A stretch of DNA of 64,000 nucleotides from Mucilaginibacter rubeus. GTDB lineage: Bacteria > Bacteroidota > Bacteroidia > Sphingobacteriales > Sphingobacteriaceae. Position numbers and translations under genes: made by a program. The notes beneath the pieces were generated by a model. That model was not told the origin of the DNA and ran no database searches. It saw only the letters and a program-made list of their open reading frames with translations. Below, one piece after another: positions 9,294 to 18,016 of the stretch; position 1 is the stretch's first letter; every line of letters starts with the position of its first letter. The stretch lies in assembly GCF_014643835.1 (NCBI RefSeq), contig NZ_BMKD01000004.1, positions 372,001-436,000 on the forward strand. The letters run 5' to 3'.

Positions 9294-9345
9294 CTGCGTT
9301 GCAAATGCAAAACCAAGTTAAGCCGCTCGTTGCAAACGAGCACAA
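9294..9345 (+). repeat. REP unit 4
   Basis: A degenerate first hairpin (TGCGTTGCAAATGCA), AAACCAAGTTAAGC linker, then CGCTCGTTGCAAACGAGCA. Tandem with unit 3, 8 bp apart. Confidence 0.75.
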
Positions 9346-9383
9346 GAATATATTAAATTTGATCATCAATTAAACCGTTCCTC

Positions 9384-9587
9384 ATGAAGACTGAAAAATC
9401 AGAAAGCCCATTTGGTAAATTGGGCAACCCTGCTCAGCGTGCGTTGGCTAATGCGGGCATAACATCCTTGCTTGAATTATCAAAACTTACCGAGAAAGAG
9501 TTTTTGCAGTTGCACGGTGTCGGCAAAAGTTCGGTGCCGATAGTGAAGGAGAAGATGAAAGAAGAAGGTTTAGGCTTTAGGGAATAA
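9384..9587 (+). CDS. Small helix-hairpin-helix protein, RNA polymerase alpha-CTD-like
   Basis: A 67-residue protein. The segment FGKLGNPAQRALANAGI followed by SLLELSKLTEKEFLQLHGVG and KSSVPIVKEKM is the pattern of the RNA polymerase alpha C-terminal domain and related helix-hairpin-helix modules. These bind DNA backbones or protein partners. It has no other domain. Such stand-alone proteins are common in Bacteroidota and their role is not settled. It stands alone between the REP region and a convergent bestrophin gene. Confidence 0.75.
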   Translation: MKTEKSESPFGKLGNPAQRALANAGITSLLELSKLTEKEFLQLHGVGKSSVPIVKEKMKEEGLGFRE

Positions 9588-9595
9588 ATAAGTGA

Positions 9596-9621
9596 ACCCC
9601 TGTGCCTTCCCGCACAGGGGT
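9596..9621. terminator. Hairpin between convergent HHH and bestrophin genes
   Basis: ACCCCTGTGC (9596-9605) and GCACAGGGGT (9612-9621) form a perfect 10-bp stem with a CTTCCC loop, 8 bp and 7 bp from the two stops. Flanking T-tracts are poor, so efficiency is uncertain. Confidence 0.6.
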
Positions 9622-9628
9622 GTAAAGC

Positions 9629-10561
9629 TTACAGTATATAATATACGTTTGCTTTAGCGGCGGCAGTTTGCACCGGCGCCTTTTCACTCTCATGTTTATC
9701 GTTAAGCATCTGCTTTAAGTCGCGTTCAATGGTTTGCGATATGGCAGTTGTTGGGGTGTCTGTCGGTTTATTCTCAAATGGGTCCTGCAGGTGGATGGCC
9801 ATTTTCTCTACCAGTAAAAATGCTGCCGCTATAGCTATGATCAGCGGTACTTCAAACATGCCGAAGAATTCGATGAGGCCAAATGGCAGCAATATGATAA
9901 ACAGGTACAGGCAAAAATGGATGTATAAGCTGTATGTAACCGGAAATACCGTGTTCTTGATCCGCTCGCATTTGCCCATAGCATCACACAGGCGATTAAG
10001 TGTACCATCTATCTGCACTTGCTGGTAATCATTAAGCCATCCATTTTTATAAGCCAGTTTTAGGTCAAGCCCGTGCAGTTTTAGCAAGCTGTTGGGCATG
10101 TTTGTAAAACGATGAGTGAATTTTACTTCTTCGTCAACCAGCAGGTGGGCGTTTTTAGCATATGGATCTTGCTTGCGTAATGATTGGCTTAAGCCATGGC
10201 ACCATGCTATTTGCCTGTAAACAAACCGTTTTTTGAATCCTTCAATTTCTTCACATACAGCGTTATCGCCATCTAAGAAAGTGATCAACTCGCGCACCAG
10301 CGATCTTGAATCGTTCACTATAGCTCCCCAAATACTCCGGGCTTCCCACCAGCGGTCATAGGCCTGGTTTGAGCGAAATGCCAGTAACAAGGATATGATG
10401 GTAGCCAGTATGGCCGGCACAGCAATTGGGATTGAAATGCGGTACTCAGGCAAAAAACGATGGAATAAGGCTATAGCTACAGCATACACGGCAACCAGTA
10501 ACAACTCATTCTTTATTTTGCCCACTACATATTTTACCGGGATATTTTCTTTTAGTAACAT
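9629..10561 (-). CDS. Bestrophin-family anion channel protein
   Basis: A 310-residue membrane protein. SLLLAFRSNQAYDRWWEAR followed by IWGAIVNDSRSLVRELI is the signature of bacterial bestrophins (older name UPF0187), with further hydrophobic segments at LYIHFCLYLFIILLPFGLI and the downstream helix. These form pentameric anion or cation channels in the inner membrane. The C-terminus ends in an Ala-rich tail. The gene follows the 10594 gene by 32 bp on the same strand, so they are probably co-transcribed. Confidence 0.92.
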   Translation of the reverse strand: MLLKENIPVKYVVGKIKNELLLVAVYAVAIALFHRFLPEYRISIPIAVPAILATIISLLLAFRSNQAYDRWWEARSIWGAIVNDSRSLVRELITFLDGDNAVCEEIEGFKKRFVYRQIAWCHGLSQSLRKQDPYAKNAHLLVDEEVKFTHRFTNMPNSLLKLHGLDLKLAYKNGWLNDYQQVQIDGTLNRLCDAMGKCERIKNTVFPVTYSLYIHFCLYLFIILLPFGLIEFFGMFEVPLIIAIAAAFLLVEKMAIHLQDPFENKPTDTPTTAISQTIERDLKQMLNDKHESEKAPVQTAAAKANVYYIL

Positions 10562-10593
10562 AGATAGTTGTTTTAAATGATTTTTAATAAATA

Positions 10594-11085
10594 TTAAACC
10601 TCCAGCAGTTCATGTTCTGCTTCGGCATTAACGATGGTTAAAGACTGTTTAACTTCAGCTTTAAGGGTAATTATTTTATACCCGCTCCGCTGCATCAATA
10701 TGGTAGGGTCAAAACTGTTAGGTGTTAACCTTGCATAGCTGTGGTTTTCGGGCATGGCAATCAGGCCTGTCTCTTTTTCTTCGAGATAGTTTTTAAATAC
10801 AGCCACCGTGTTGCCATAAAAAAAATCGGGGGTGATGTTTTCTATCCGGTCTGCATAGTCATTCTTCAGCATAGTACAACCGGCGTAAAATTCATCGCTG
10901 ATGAGCTGATATTCCCTGCTTCTGCGGGATAATAATAGCAGATCGGATATAGAGTCGGACAATTGGAGGAAATGAACGAGCGATATATTGAGCTTTTGAT
11001 CCGGATAGCGCTCTGCCAAAACAGGTATAATGTTTAATGATGATAAGGTGAAATCAGACGGGATGATAATGTTTAATGTTTTCAT
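10594..11085 (-). CDS. Hypothetical protein, possibly universal-stress-like fold
   Basis: A 163-residue cytoplasmic protein with no signal peptide. It opens with MKTLNIIIPSDFTLSSLNII, a beta strand followed by a loop and helix, as in universal stress proteins and adenine-nucleotide hydrolases. A later stretch (ETGLIAMPENHS) could be the fourth strand. The ATP-binding GxxG motif of USPs is not visible, so this is fold-level guesswork. It precedes the bestrophin gene by 32 bp, hinting at joint expression. Confidence 0.55.
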   Translation of the reverse strand: MKTLNIIIPSDFTLSSLNIIPVLAERYPDQKLNISLVHFLQLSDSISDLLLLSRRSREYQLISDEFYAGCTMLKNDYADRIENITPDFFYGNTVAVFKNYLEEKETGLIAMPENHSYARLTPNSFDPTILMQRSGYKIITLKAEVKQSLTIVNAEAEHELLEV

Positions 11086-11344
11086 GATGATACCTTTTTT
11101 GTGTTTACTACTGTTTGTTGATACAATAGTCGGTACCGGGCATTAAAACGGTTTAAGAAAGAAATTAGAATGTGATTAGAATTTTCAGGATATCATCGAT
11201 GGTGCACAGAATCGTGCGTTGGGGCCACAGAAAAATCCTATACCCTGCCAAGGGCTATACAGGGCAGATAAGATTTCTTATCCTTTCGTCGCCCGTTCCC
11301 GCCTTTCGAAGTGCTTCGGATTTGACATCTTTATTTCAGGTAAT
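11086..11344. other. Intergenic stretch upstream of the 10594 gene and downstream of leuS
   Basis: No gene is supported. Two overlapping plus-strand frames across it lack any recognisable protein signal. A small CGAAG-TG-CTTCG hairpin near 11318 is the only other structure seen. Confidence 0.5.
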
Positions 11345-11380
11345 AAAAAAGCCCTGGCCTTGCGTTGCAAAACCAGGGTT
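11345..11380 (-). terminator. leuS terminator
   Basis: Read on the minus strand: AACCCTGG, a 15-nt loop, CCAGGGC and then TTTTTTATT. It lies 40 bp past the leuS stop and has the right polarity for a rho-independent terminator. Confidence 0.8.
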
Positions 11381-11419
11381 GGGATTTCTAAAAGTGCCTC
11401 CTTTAAGGGGCAGAGGGGA

Positions 11420-14224
11420 TTAAACCACCATATTAACAATCCTGCCTTTTACCACAATCAGTTTTTTAGGGGTTTTACCATCCAGGTATTTTTGTACATC
11501 GGCATTAGCCAAAACAAAGACTTCTATTTCTTTAACATCAAGGCTTAACGAGATGCTTAGGTTCATTTTCATTTTACCGTTGATAGAGATTGGATAAGCA
11601 AACTCATCTTCAACCAAATACTCGGCATTAAATTTAGGGAATGGTGCATATGATAAAGTACCATCAGCATTACCCAATAACGACCAAAGCTCCTCGCAAA
11701 TGTGCGGCGCATAAGGCGAAAGGATGATCACCATATCCTGCAATATCGCACGGTTGTTGCATTTCAAATCGGTTAATTCATTAACAGCGATCATGAAGCT
11801 GGATACCGAAGTATTGAACGAAAAACGCTCGATATCTTCTTCAACCTTTTTAATGATCTTATGCAATGATTTCAACTCGGCTTTTGACGGAGCGGCATTG
11901 TTTACGCCAAACTCCCAGGCATCATTATGGAATAACCTCCAGAATTTACGCAGGAATTTGAAAACACCCTCAATACCATTGGTATTCCACGGTTTGCTCT
12001 GCTCCAGCGGACCTAAGAACATCTCATACATCCGTAAGGTATCGGCACCAAAGCGGGTTGCTATATCATCCGGATTTACAACGTTGTAATACCGTTTCGA
12101 CATTTTTTCAACTTCGACGCCACAGATGTATTTGCCGTTTTCCAGGATAAATTCAGCATCTGCAAATTCAGGTCGCCATTGTTTAAACTTGGCAATGTTT
12201 AATACTTCGTTTTCAACAATGTTAACATCAACGTGTATTGGCGTAGTTTTATGTTCTTTGATCAATCCGTGCGATACATAGGTGTTGGTACCTTTGCCTT
12301 CCTCGTCAATCAGCCTGTAAACAAAATTACTACGGCCCTGGATCATGCCCTGGTTAATCAATTTTTTGAAAGGCTCTTCCTCAACAACAAGGTCAAGGTC
12401 CTTCAAAAATTTGTTCCAGAAACGGCTGTACAACAGGTGACCAGTTGCATGTTCACTGCCACCGATGTACAAATCAACGTCTTTCCAGTATTCAATAGCC
12501 TCGCGCGATGCAAACTCCTTATCGTTTTGGGCATCCATATAACGGTACCAGTACCAGCTTGAGCCAGCCCAGCCCGGCATGGTGCTTAGCTCGTAAGGCA
12601 AACCACCTTCATATTTCCAATCCTCTGCCCGACCTAACGGCGGTTCGCCGGTTTCGGTGGGGAGATATTTATCAATTTCGGGCAATAGTAATGGCAAGTG
12701 GCTTTCATTAATTAAATGAGGTAAACCCTCTTTAAAGTAAACCGGCACCGGCTCGCCCCAGTAACGTTGACGGCCGAAAATGGCGTCACGCATCCTGAAG
12801 TTAACTTTGGCTTTACCGGCATTGATCTCTTCCAGTTTGGCAACCACCGCGGCAGTTGCTTCTTTGTAAGCTAAGCCGTTGATAAAATCAGAGTTGATGT
12901 AGGTGCCTTCTTTAGTTGGGTCGGCTTCAGTTTCGATATTTTGAATATCGATGATCGGCACTATCGGCAAATTAAAATGCTTCGCGAAAAGGTAATCTCG
13001 CTGATCGCCTGATGGTACGGCCATAACCGCGCCTGTTCCGTATCCTGCCAAAACATAATCGGCAATCCAGACTGGGATCGGCTGCCCATTTAACGGGTTA
13101 AGCACATAGCTACCGGTAAATGCGCCTGATACAGTCTTGGCATCAGCCATCCTGTCAAGCTCCGATTTCTTTTTGGTTTGAGTAATGTAAGCTTCAATTT
13201 CTGCCTTTTGCTCAGGTGTAGTTAATGCAGAAACTAATTCATGCTCAGGAGCAATTACCAAGAAGGTAACACCGAAAATAGTATCAACCCTTGTGGTAAA
13301 CACTTCGATGAAGTCGGTATCCAAAACAGCGTTATGACCTGATTTATCTATCGGGAATTTAACTGAAGCACCAGTACTTTTACCGATCCAGTTCCTTTGC
13401 ATTTCTTTCAAAGGCTCGGGCCAGTCGATAGTATCAAGGCCTTGTAATAACCTTTCAGCGTATGCGGTAATGCGCATGCTCCATTGGGTCATTTTCTTTT
13501 GTTCAACGGGGTAGCCGCCACGCTCGCTAAAGCCGTCTTTTACTTCGTCGTTTGCCAATACGGTACCAAGAGCGGGGCACCAGTTTACGGTACTTTCGCG
13601 CAGGTAGGTAAGGCGGTATTTTAACAATTCGGACTGCTGTTCTTCATTGCTGAACGCTTTCCACTCATCGGCAGTAAAACTTAAAATTTCATCATCACAA
13701 ACGGCATTGATACCGGCAGAACCTTTGGTTTCAAAATGTGCTACCAGTTGATCAATTGACTGGGCCTTGTCGGCATCTTTATTATACCAGCTGTTAAACA
13801 GTTGCATGAAGATCCACTGGGTCCATTTATAATAATCGGGAGAGCTGGTACGCACCTCGCGGCTCCAGTCGAACGAAAAGCCGATCTGGTCCAACTGGCG
13901 ACGATAGGTTGCAATATTATCTTCGGTAGTTATAGCAGGGTGCTGACCGGTTTGTATGGCGTATTGCTCGGCCGGCAGACCAAAGCTATCATAGCCCATA
14001 GGGTGCAATACGTTAAAGCCTTTTAAACGTTTGTAGCGTGCAAAAATATCAGAAGCGATATAGCCCAGCGGGTGCCCAACGTGCAGGCCTGCCCCAGACG
14101 GGTAAGGGAACATATCCAGCACATAATATTTGGGCTTACTGCTTTTGTCTTCGGCTTTGAAGGTTTGGTTTTGTGCCCAAAACTGCTGCCATTTTTGCTC
14201 TATCTCTTTAAATTGGTAGTCCAT
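11420..14224 (-). CDS. leuS: Leucyl-tRNA synthetase
   Basis: A 934-residue class-I synthetase that charges tRNA-Leu with leucine in the cytoplasm. The HIGH-type motif is HVGH within [16 protein letters not shown] (about residues 41-55), and the KMSKS-type motif is EKMSKRYYN (about residue 706). A CP1 editing domain lies between ([14 protein letters not shown] and [14 protein letters not shown]). Long insertions such as the [20 protein letters not shown] segment are usual in the Bacteroidota form. The N-terminus [18 protein letters not shown] matches the family start. A promoter is visible about 150 bp upstream. Confidence 0.98.
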   Translation of the reverse strand: MDYQFKEIEQKWQQFWAQNQTFKAEDKSSKPKYYVLDMFPYPSGAGLHVGHPLGYIASDIFARYKRLKGFNVLHPMGYDSFGLPAEQYAIQTGQHPAITTEDNIATYRRQLDQIGFSFDWSREVRTSSPDYYKWTQWIFMQLFNSWYNKDADKAQSIDQLVAHFETKGSAGINAVCDDEILSFTADEWKAFSNEEQQSELLKYRLTYLRESTVNWCPALGTVLANDEVKDGFSERGGYPVEQKKMTQWSMRITAYAERLLQGLDTIDWPEPLKEMQRNWIGKSTGASVKFPIDKSGHNAVLDTDFIEVFTTRVDTIFGVTFLVIAPEHELVSALTTPEQKAEIEAYITQTKKKSELDRMADAKTVSGAFTGSYVLNPLNGQPIPVWIADYVLAGYGTGAVMAVPSGDQRDYLFAKHFNLPIVPIIDIQNIETEADPTKEGTYINSDFINGLAYKEATAAVVAKLEEINAGKAKVNFRMRDAIFGRQRYWGEPVPVYFKEGLPHLINESHLPLLLPEIDKYLPTETGEPPLGRAEDWKYEGGLPYELSTMPGWAGSSWYWYRYMDAQNDKEFASREAIEYWKDVDLYIGGSEHATGHLLYSRFWNKFLKDLDLVVEEEPFKKLINQGMIQGRSNFVYRLIDEEGKGTNTYVSHGLIKEHKTTPIHVDVNIVENEVLNIAKFKQWRPEFADAEFILENGKYICGVEVEKMSKRYYNVVNPDDIATRFGADTLRMYEMFLGPLEQSKPWNTNGIEGVFKFLRKFWRLFHNDAWEFGVNNAAPSKAELKSLHKIIKKVEEDIERFSFNTSVSSFMIAVNELTDLKCNNRAILQDMVIILSPYAPHICEELWSLLGNADGTLSYAPFPKFNAEYLVEDEFAYPISINGKMKMNLSISLSLDVKEIEVFVLANADVQKYLDGKTPKKLIVVKGRIVNMVV

Positions 14225-14376
14225 TTGATGTTTACGCGTATGAGGTTGCGAAATTAAGCATTTCCCTATTAGTTTAGTAGTTATTAATGGATTAGTTGAC
14301 GGTTAATGGCGTCTTTTTAAATAATTTGCTATGGAGTTTAACCTTTCAGGGGCTTTTGCATATTTAGGTTAACGCA

Positions 14377-14403
14377 CAAAATTAATCAATCTAAAATTTC
14401 AAC
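14377..14403 (-). promoter_or_regulatory. Candidate leuS promoter
   Basis: On the minus strand: GTTG (-33-like), 16-17 nt, then TAATTTTG, which fits the Bacteroidota -7 consensus TAnnTTTG. The implied leader to the leuS ATG is about 145 nt. Confidence 0.5.
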
Positions 14404-14555
14404 AGGATGAGTCTCCGGAGTTAAAACCGCTCTTTATGCCTCGTCCTAAAAAAGTTTACAGATTTTAGTGTAGTGTTCTTAGGTATTTACGGGGGCCATA
14501 AATACGTAGCGCAGCTGGCCTTACGTTGCTTTATATTATGATCAGTTATGGCCCC
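14404..14555. other. Structured stretch between dnaK terminator and leuS promoter
   Basis: No gene seen. GGGGCCATA (14492-14500) and TATGGCCCC (14547-14555) form a 9-bp inverted repeat enclosing ACGTAGCG/CGTTGC-type sub-stems. AGGATGAG (14404) and CTCGTCCT (near 14440) form a second stem with one wobble pair. No known RNA family was recognised. Confidence 0.45.
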
Positions 14556-14594
14556 GCAGGTCCATCCTACTCTGCAACCAGGCAATATCCCCAC

Positions 14595-14633
14595 AAAAAA
14601 AGCCCGGGATGGAATTAACCAAACCGGGCTTTT
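14595..14633 (-). terminator. dnaK terminator
   Basis: AAAAGCCCGG and CCGGGCTTTT arms with a 16-nt loop, followed on the minus strand by a run of seven T, 18 bp past the dnaK stop. Confidence 0.88.
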
Positions 14634-14650
14634 CATTATATAAAAACTTA

Positions 14651-16552
14651 TTATTTCACTTCTTCAAAATCAACATCTGTTACAGTGTCAGAGTTGTCTT
14701 GCGCGCCTGCACCGTTATCACCGGCACCTGGTGCGCCTTGAGCACCTTCGGCAGAAGCTTTGTACATATCTTCAGATGCAGCAGTCCAGGCAGTGTTAAG
14801 CTCGGTTTGTGCAGCTTCGATAGCGTCAAAGTTTTTAGCTGAATAAGCCTCTTTCAATTTAGCTAAACCAGCTTCGATAGGTGCTTTTTTATCAGCAGGG
14901 ATCTTATCGCCGTACTCTTTCAATTGTTTTTCAGTCGAGAAGATCAGGGCATCGGCAGCGTTCAGTTTTTCAACTTCTTCTTTTGCCTTTTTGTCAGCAT
15001 CAGCATTAGCCTCAGCTTCGTCCTTCATCTTTTTGATCTCGGCATCAGTTAAACCTGAAGAGGCTTCGATACGGATCTTTTGCTCTTTACCTGTAGCTTT
15101 ATCTTTTGCAGATACGTGCAGGATACCGTTAGCATCTATATCGAAAGTAACTTCGATTTGTGGTACACCACGAGGTGCAGGCGGAATACCATCCAGGTGG
15201 AAACGGCCTATCGTACGGTTACCCGCAGCCATTGGGCGCTCACCTTGTAATATGTGGATCTCAACTGAAGGCTGGCTGTCGCTGGCGGTTGAGAACGTTT
15301 CAGATTTTTTAGTAGGGATAGTAGTGTTCGACTCAATTAATTTAGTCATTACACCACCCATGGTTTCGATACCTAATGAAAGCGGGGTAACGTCAAGCAA
15401 TAACACATCCTTAACCTCACCGGTTAATACACCACCCTGGATAGCAGCACCGATAGCAACAACTTCATCAGGGTTAACACCTTTTGAAGGAGCTTTACCA
15501 AAGAATTTTTGTACAGCTTCCTGGATAGCAGGGATACGGGTTGAACCACCTACCAGGATCACTTCGTCGATATCAGAAGTGCTTAAACCGGCATTTTTCA
15601 AAGCTGATTTACAAGGCTCAATAGTACGTTTGATCAGGCTATCAGCTAATTGCTCAAATTTAGCACGAGTTAATGTTTTAACTAAGTGCTTAGGCATACC
15701 GTCAACTGCAGTAATGTATGGCAGGTTAACTTCAGTTTGAGCAGAGCTTGATAACTCGATTTTAGCTTTCTCAGCCGATTCTTTTAAACGTTGTAAAGCC
15801 ATTGGGTCTTTACGCAGGTCAATGCCTTCGTCGTTTTTAAACTCGTCGGCTAACCAGTCAATAATTACCTGGTCAAAGTCGTCACCACCTAAGTGAGTAT
15901 CACCATCGGTAGCTTTTACTTCAAATACACCGTCGCCTAATTCCAATACGGATACGTCATGAGTACCGCCACCGCAGTCAAACACAACTATCTTCATATC
16001 TTTATGAGCTTTATCAAAACCGTAAGCTAATGCAGCAGCAGTAGGTTCGTTAATGATACGGCGTACTTTTAAACCGGCAATTTCACCAGCTTCTTTAGTT
16101 GCCTGGCGCTGAGCGTCGTTAAAGTAAGCAGGAACGGTAATAACCGCTTCGGTTACTTCGGTACCTAAGAAATCTTCAGCAGTTTTCTTCATTTTCTGAA
16201 GAATCATTGCAGAAATTTCTTGCGGGGTATATTTACGGTCGCCAATTTCAACACGAGGAGTGTTGTTGTCACCTTTAACTACTTTATAAGGTACACGTGC
16301 CGCTTCACTTGTAACTTCACTAAACTGGTTACCCATAAAGCGTTTAATTGACGAAATGGTTTTTGTAGGGTTTGTGATAGCCTGACGTTTTGCAGGATCA
16401 CCAACTTTACGTTCGCCATTATCAATAAAAGCTACTACAGACGGCGTAGTACGTTTACCCTCGCTGTTAGCTATAACAACAGGCTCGTTACCTTCCATTA
16501 CAGCAACGCAGGAGTTTGTTGTTCCTAAGTCGATTCCAATTATTTTAGACAT
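14651..16552 (-). CDS. dnaK: Chaperone DnaK (Hsp70)
   Basis: A 633-residue cytosolic Hsp70. The N-terminus [20 protein letters not shown] is the phosphate-1 motif of the actin-like ATPase. [17 protein letters not shown] is phosphate-2 (with Cys-Gly-Gly-Gly-Thr-His rather than the usual DLGGGTFD), and [14 protein letters not shown] is the adenosine motif. The linker and substrate domain begin at [19 protein letters not shown]. The tail is Gly/Ala-rich and ends [12 protein letters not shown], the EEVD-like end of bacterial DnaK. With DnaJ and GrpE (not here) it refolds client proteins. A sigma-54-like element lies 50 bp upstream. Confidence 0.98.
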   Translation of the reverse strand: MSKIIGIDLGTTNSCVAVMEGNEPVVIANSEGKRTTPSVVAFIDNGERKVGDPAKRQAITNPTKTISSIKRFMGNQFSEVTSEAARVPYKVVKGDNNTPRVEIGDRKYTPQEISAMILQKMKKTAEDFLGTEVTEAVITVPAYFNDAQRQATKEAGEIAGLKVRRIINEPTAAALAYGFDKAHKDMKIVVFDCGGGTHDVSVLELGDGVFEVKATDGDTHLGGDDFDQVIIDWLADEFKNDEGIDLRKDPMALQRLKESAEKAKIELSSSAQTEVNLPYITAVDGMPKHLVKTLTRAKFEQLADSLIKRTIEPCKSALKNAGLSTSDIDEVILVGGSTRIPAIQEAVQKFFGKAPSKGVNPDEVVAIGAAIQGGVLTGEVKDVLLLDVTPLSLGIETMGGVMTKLIESNTTIPTKKSETFSTASDSQPSVEIHILQGERPMAAGNRTIGRFHLDGIPPAPRGVPQIEVTFDIDANGILHVSAKDKATGKEQKIRIEASSGLTDAEIKKMKDEAEANADADKKAKEEVEKLNAADALIFSTEKQLKEYGDKIPADKKAPIEAGLAKLKEAYSAKNFDAIEAAQTELNTAWTAASEDMYKASAEGAQGAPGAGDNGAGAQDNSDTVTDVDFEEVK

Positions 16553-16601
16553 ATATGATTGTTTTTTCTTTTTGATTATTGTTTACTTACCACTGCTGTT
16601 T

Positions 16602-16618
16602 ATCAATGCCTGTGCCAA
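16602..16618 (-). promoter_or_regulatory. Sigma-54-like element upstream of dnaK
   Basis: The minus strand reads TTGGCACAGGCATTGAT: TGGCAC as a -24 element, five bases, then TTGAT close to the -12 consensus TTGCA. The ATG is 50 bp downstream. CTGCCA/TGTCA-like half-sites further upstream (16640-16710) could be activator sites. The match is by eye. Confidence 0.45.
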
Positions 16619-16716
16619 TATGCCAATGGCAGTAAAAATTGCCTGTAATTGTCAGTTCGTGAACAAGGCGACAGGATAACTTACTTTGTGATGACAGGTT
16701 GGCAGGACTGTTTGAG

Positions 16717-16752
16717 GTAAAAGGCGAAAGGTTGAAGGCAAAAGGTTATTAT
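16717..16752. repeat. Degenerate tandem-word half-element (AAAGGCGAAAGG type)
   Basis: GTAAAAGGCGAAAGGTTGAA then GGCAAAAGGTT: a short purine word repeated with variation. It resembles, in the same or opposite sense, the words of the element between rpsH and rpsN (27335-27402). No second arm is obvious here. Confidence 0.5.
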
Positions 16753-16812
16753 TTGGTTTGCTAATTGGCAGGATATCGACTAACTTGAAACTTCGAATCA
16801 CAGGTATCAATC

Positions 16813-17103
16813 ATGAAGTACGTCAGGGAGGGCAATAATAAATTTGGAACAATATTATACACTATCGATGGCAGCTATGTGCGGAAAGGCCAGGGCAGGT
16901 TTGGCGATATTTTATATACCATAGATGGCAAAATAGTAAAAAAGGGCCAGGGGATGTTTGGCGATGTAGTTTGCAATATTGACGACAACCTGATCAGGAA
17001 AGGCCGCAGCCTCTTTGGTGATGTGCTCTACAATATCGATGGAAATTTTGTGCGGGAAGGCCGCAGCCGGTTTGGGGATATCAAGTTTTATATTGATGGG
17101 TGA
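16813..17103 (+). CDS. Small protein made of five 19-residue repeats
   Basis: A 96-residue protein that is an initiator Met plus exactly five 19-residue units: residues 2-20, 21-39, 40-58, 59-77 and 78-96. Consensus: x-V/I-R/K-x-G-x-x-x-F-G-D-I/V-L-Y-x-I-D-G, for example YVRKGQGRFGDILYTIDG. There is no signal peptide, Cys pattern or catalytic motif. The regular turn residues (Gly at unit positions 5, 10 and 19) suggest beta hairpins stacked as a small solenoid or propeller. Family not recognised. It sits alone between dnaK (divergent) and a toxin-antitoxin pair. Confidence 0.8.
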   Translation: MKYVREGNNKFGTILYTIDGSYVRKGQGRFGDILYTIDGKIVKKGQGMFGDVVCNIDDNLIRKGRSLFGDVLYNIDGNFVREGRSRFGDIKFYIDG

Positions 17104-17187
17104 GGGTAGCGTTTACATAGCAGAGTTTTATTTTATCAATAACTTTTTATTCAACAATCACTTTCAAAATTTGTATTTAATAAAGTG

Positions 17188-17195
17188 TAAATTTG
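17188..17195 (+). promoter_or_regulatory. Candidate -7 box of the 17199 operon
   Basis: TAAATTTG fits TAnnTTTG, but it lies only 3 nt before the ATG. A transcript from it would be leaderless or start inside the gene. A second TTTG at 17170-17173 is too close for an ideal -33. Weak. Confidence 0.3.
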
Positions 17196-17198
17196 TAT

Positions 17199-17405
17199 AT
17201 GGAGACATTGATTGTACTGCCGAAGGATAAAGAGCAGTTAGCTGCATTAAAAGCAATTATGAAAGCTCTTAAAGTTGATTACAAAACCGAAAAAGGCGAA
17301 AAAGCCTATAATAAGGATTTTGTAAATAAAATGAAGCAAAGTGAAGATGATTTAAAGGCCGGTAGAACTACACAAATAACACCTGCCGATATATGGAACT
17401 TGTAA
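17199..17405 (+). CDS. Antitoxin of a YoeB-type module (DUF2683-like)
   Basis: A 68-residue acidic/basic helical protein, METLIVLPKDKEQLAALKAI at the N-terminus and ITPADIWNL at the C-terminus. The ATG at 17199 is preferred to an upstream TTG. The layout, a short N-terminal dimer region and a Lys-rich C-terminal arm ending in DIW, fits the small antitoxins that precede RelE/YoeB-type toxins in Bacteroidota. Its end overlaps the toxin start by 13 bp, the usual translational coupling. It should bind the toxin and repress the operon (family inference). Confidence 0.75.
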   Translation: METLIVLPKDKEQLAALKAIMKALKVDYKTEKGEKAYNKDFVNKMKQSEDDLKAGRTTQITPADIWNL

Positions 17406-17637
17406 TAACCGACACTGCTAAAGAAGATATTAGATTTTTCTTAAAAAGTGGCCAGAGTTCTATAGTAAAGAAAATTGAACGTCTACTCATTGCTATAAAA
17501 GAATCACCATTTATGGTATTGGCAAACCGGAGCCATTAAAACATGAATATTCGGGTAAATGGTCAAGGCGAATTGATAACCAGCACCGCATCATCTACGA
17601 AGTGATAGACAATAGTATTATTATTTATTCCCCTTAA
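17393..17637 (+). pseudogene. YoeB/Txe-family toxin with a one-base frameshift
   Basis: From the ATG at 17393: MELVITDTAKEDIRFFLKSG and IERLLIAIKESPF in one frame, then, after the T-run at 17510-17512, YGIGKPEPLKHEYSGKWSRR, IDNQHRIIYEV and IIIYSP in the next frame. The second half has the YoeB catalytic positions (Glu in KPEPLK, Arg in SRRID, His in QHRIIYEV). The total of 245 nt is one base short of an open frame (82 codons including the stop). Either the toxin is dead, leaving an orphan antitoxin, or the T-run was undercounted in sequencing. YoeB toxins cut mRNA at the ribosome. Confidence 0.82.
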
Positions 17638-18016
17638 AAGGGCATTACGCCTAATCATTTAATTACGTTGCTATAATGTGTGATCATCAACTGCAAACTG
17701 CCTGCTCAAAACTGCCAACTGATATGGGCGTTGCCTTCGGCCCTGGCTATATGCTCATACGCCTGCAGGCCTTACGCTCATGGCCGGTATCTGCTCCTAT
17801 CCCTAACGCACTTCTCAGTTTTATAAAATGCCGTGGATTTTCAACTAAAATCCCTTATATTTATCCTAATCAAACAAACCGCCTCTGTTACTTAACACCC
17901 CCAACAGGTTTATTACATTGCCTGGAATTGCTTAACAAACAGCCATACCACACCGGCTGTACCTTCACTTTAAAAAAGCGAACTGGTTTTTTATTGTTAT
18001 TTAATTCCAACATTAA
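17638..18016. other. Intergenic DNA with one GGCGTTGCC-type repeat
   Basis: No protein-coding signal. The plus-strand frame from 17676 runs through a repeat and overlaps the next gene, so it is rejected. The repeat at 17726-17819 is annotated separately. Confidence 0.5.
17726..17819. repeat. GGCGTTGCC...CCCTAACGC element, copy 1
   Basis: Begins GGGCGTTGCC and ends CCCTAACGC, with short complementary ends (GCGTT/AACGC). A 99-bp relative is at 38669-38767, sharing the first 26 and last 14 positions well and the centre poorly. Confidence 0.6.

Noticed and set aside
11172-11548. Two plus-strand frames near the leuS end
   Set aside because: They run through the leuS terminator and into leuS antisense, with no recognisable protein.
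17726-17819. Integron attC site
   Set aside because: Short complementary ends with GTT and AAC cores are suggestive, but the 7-bp R-box consensus does not fit and no cassette or integrase is near.
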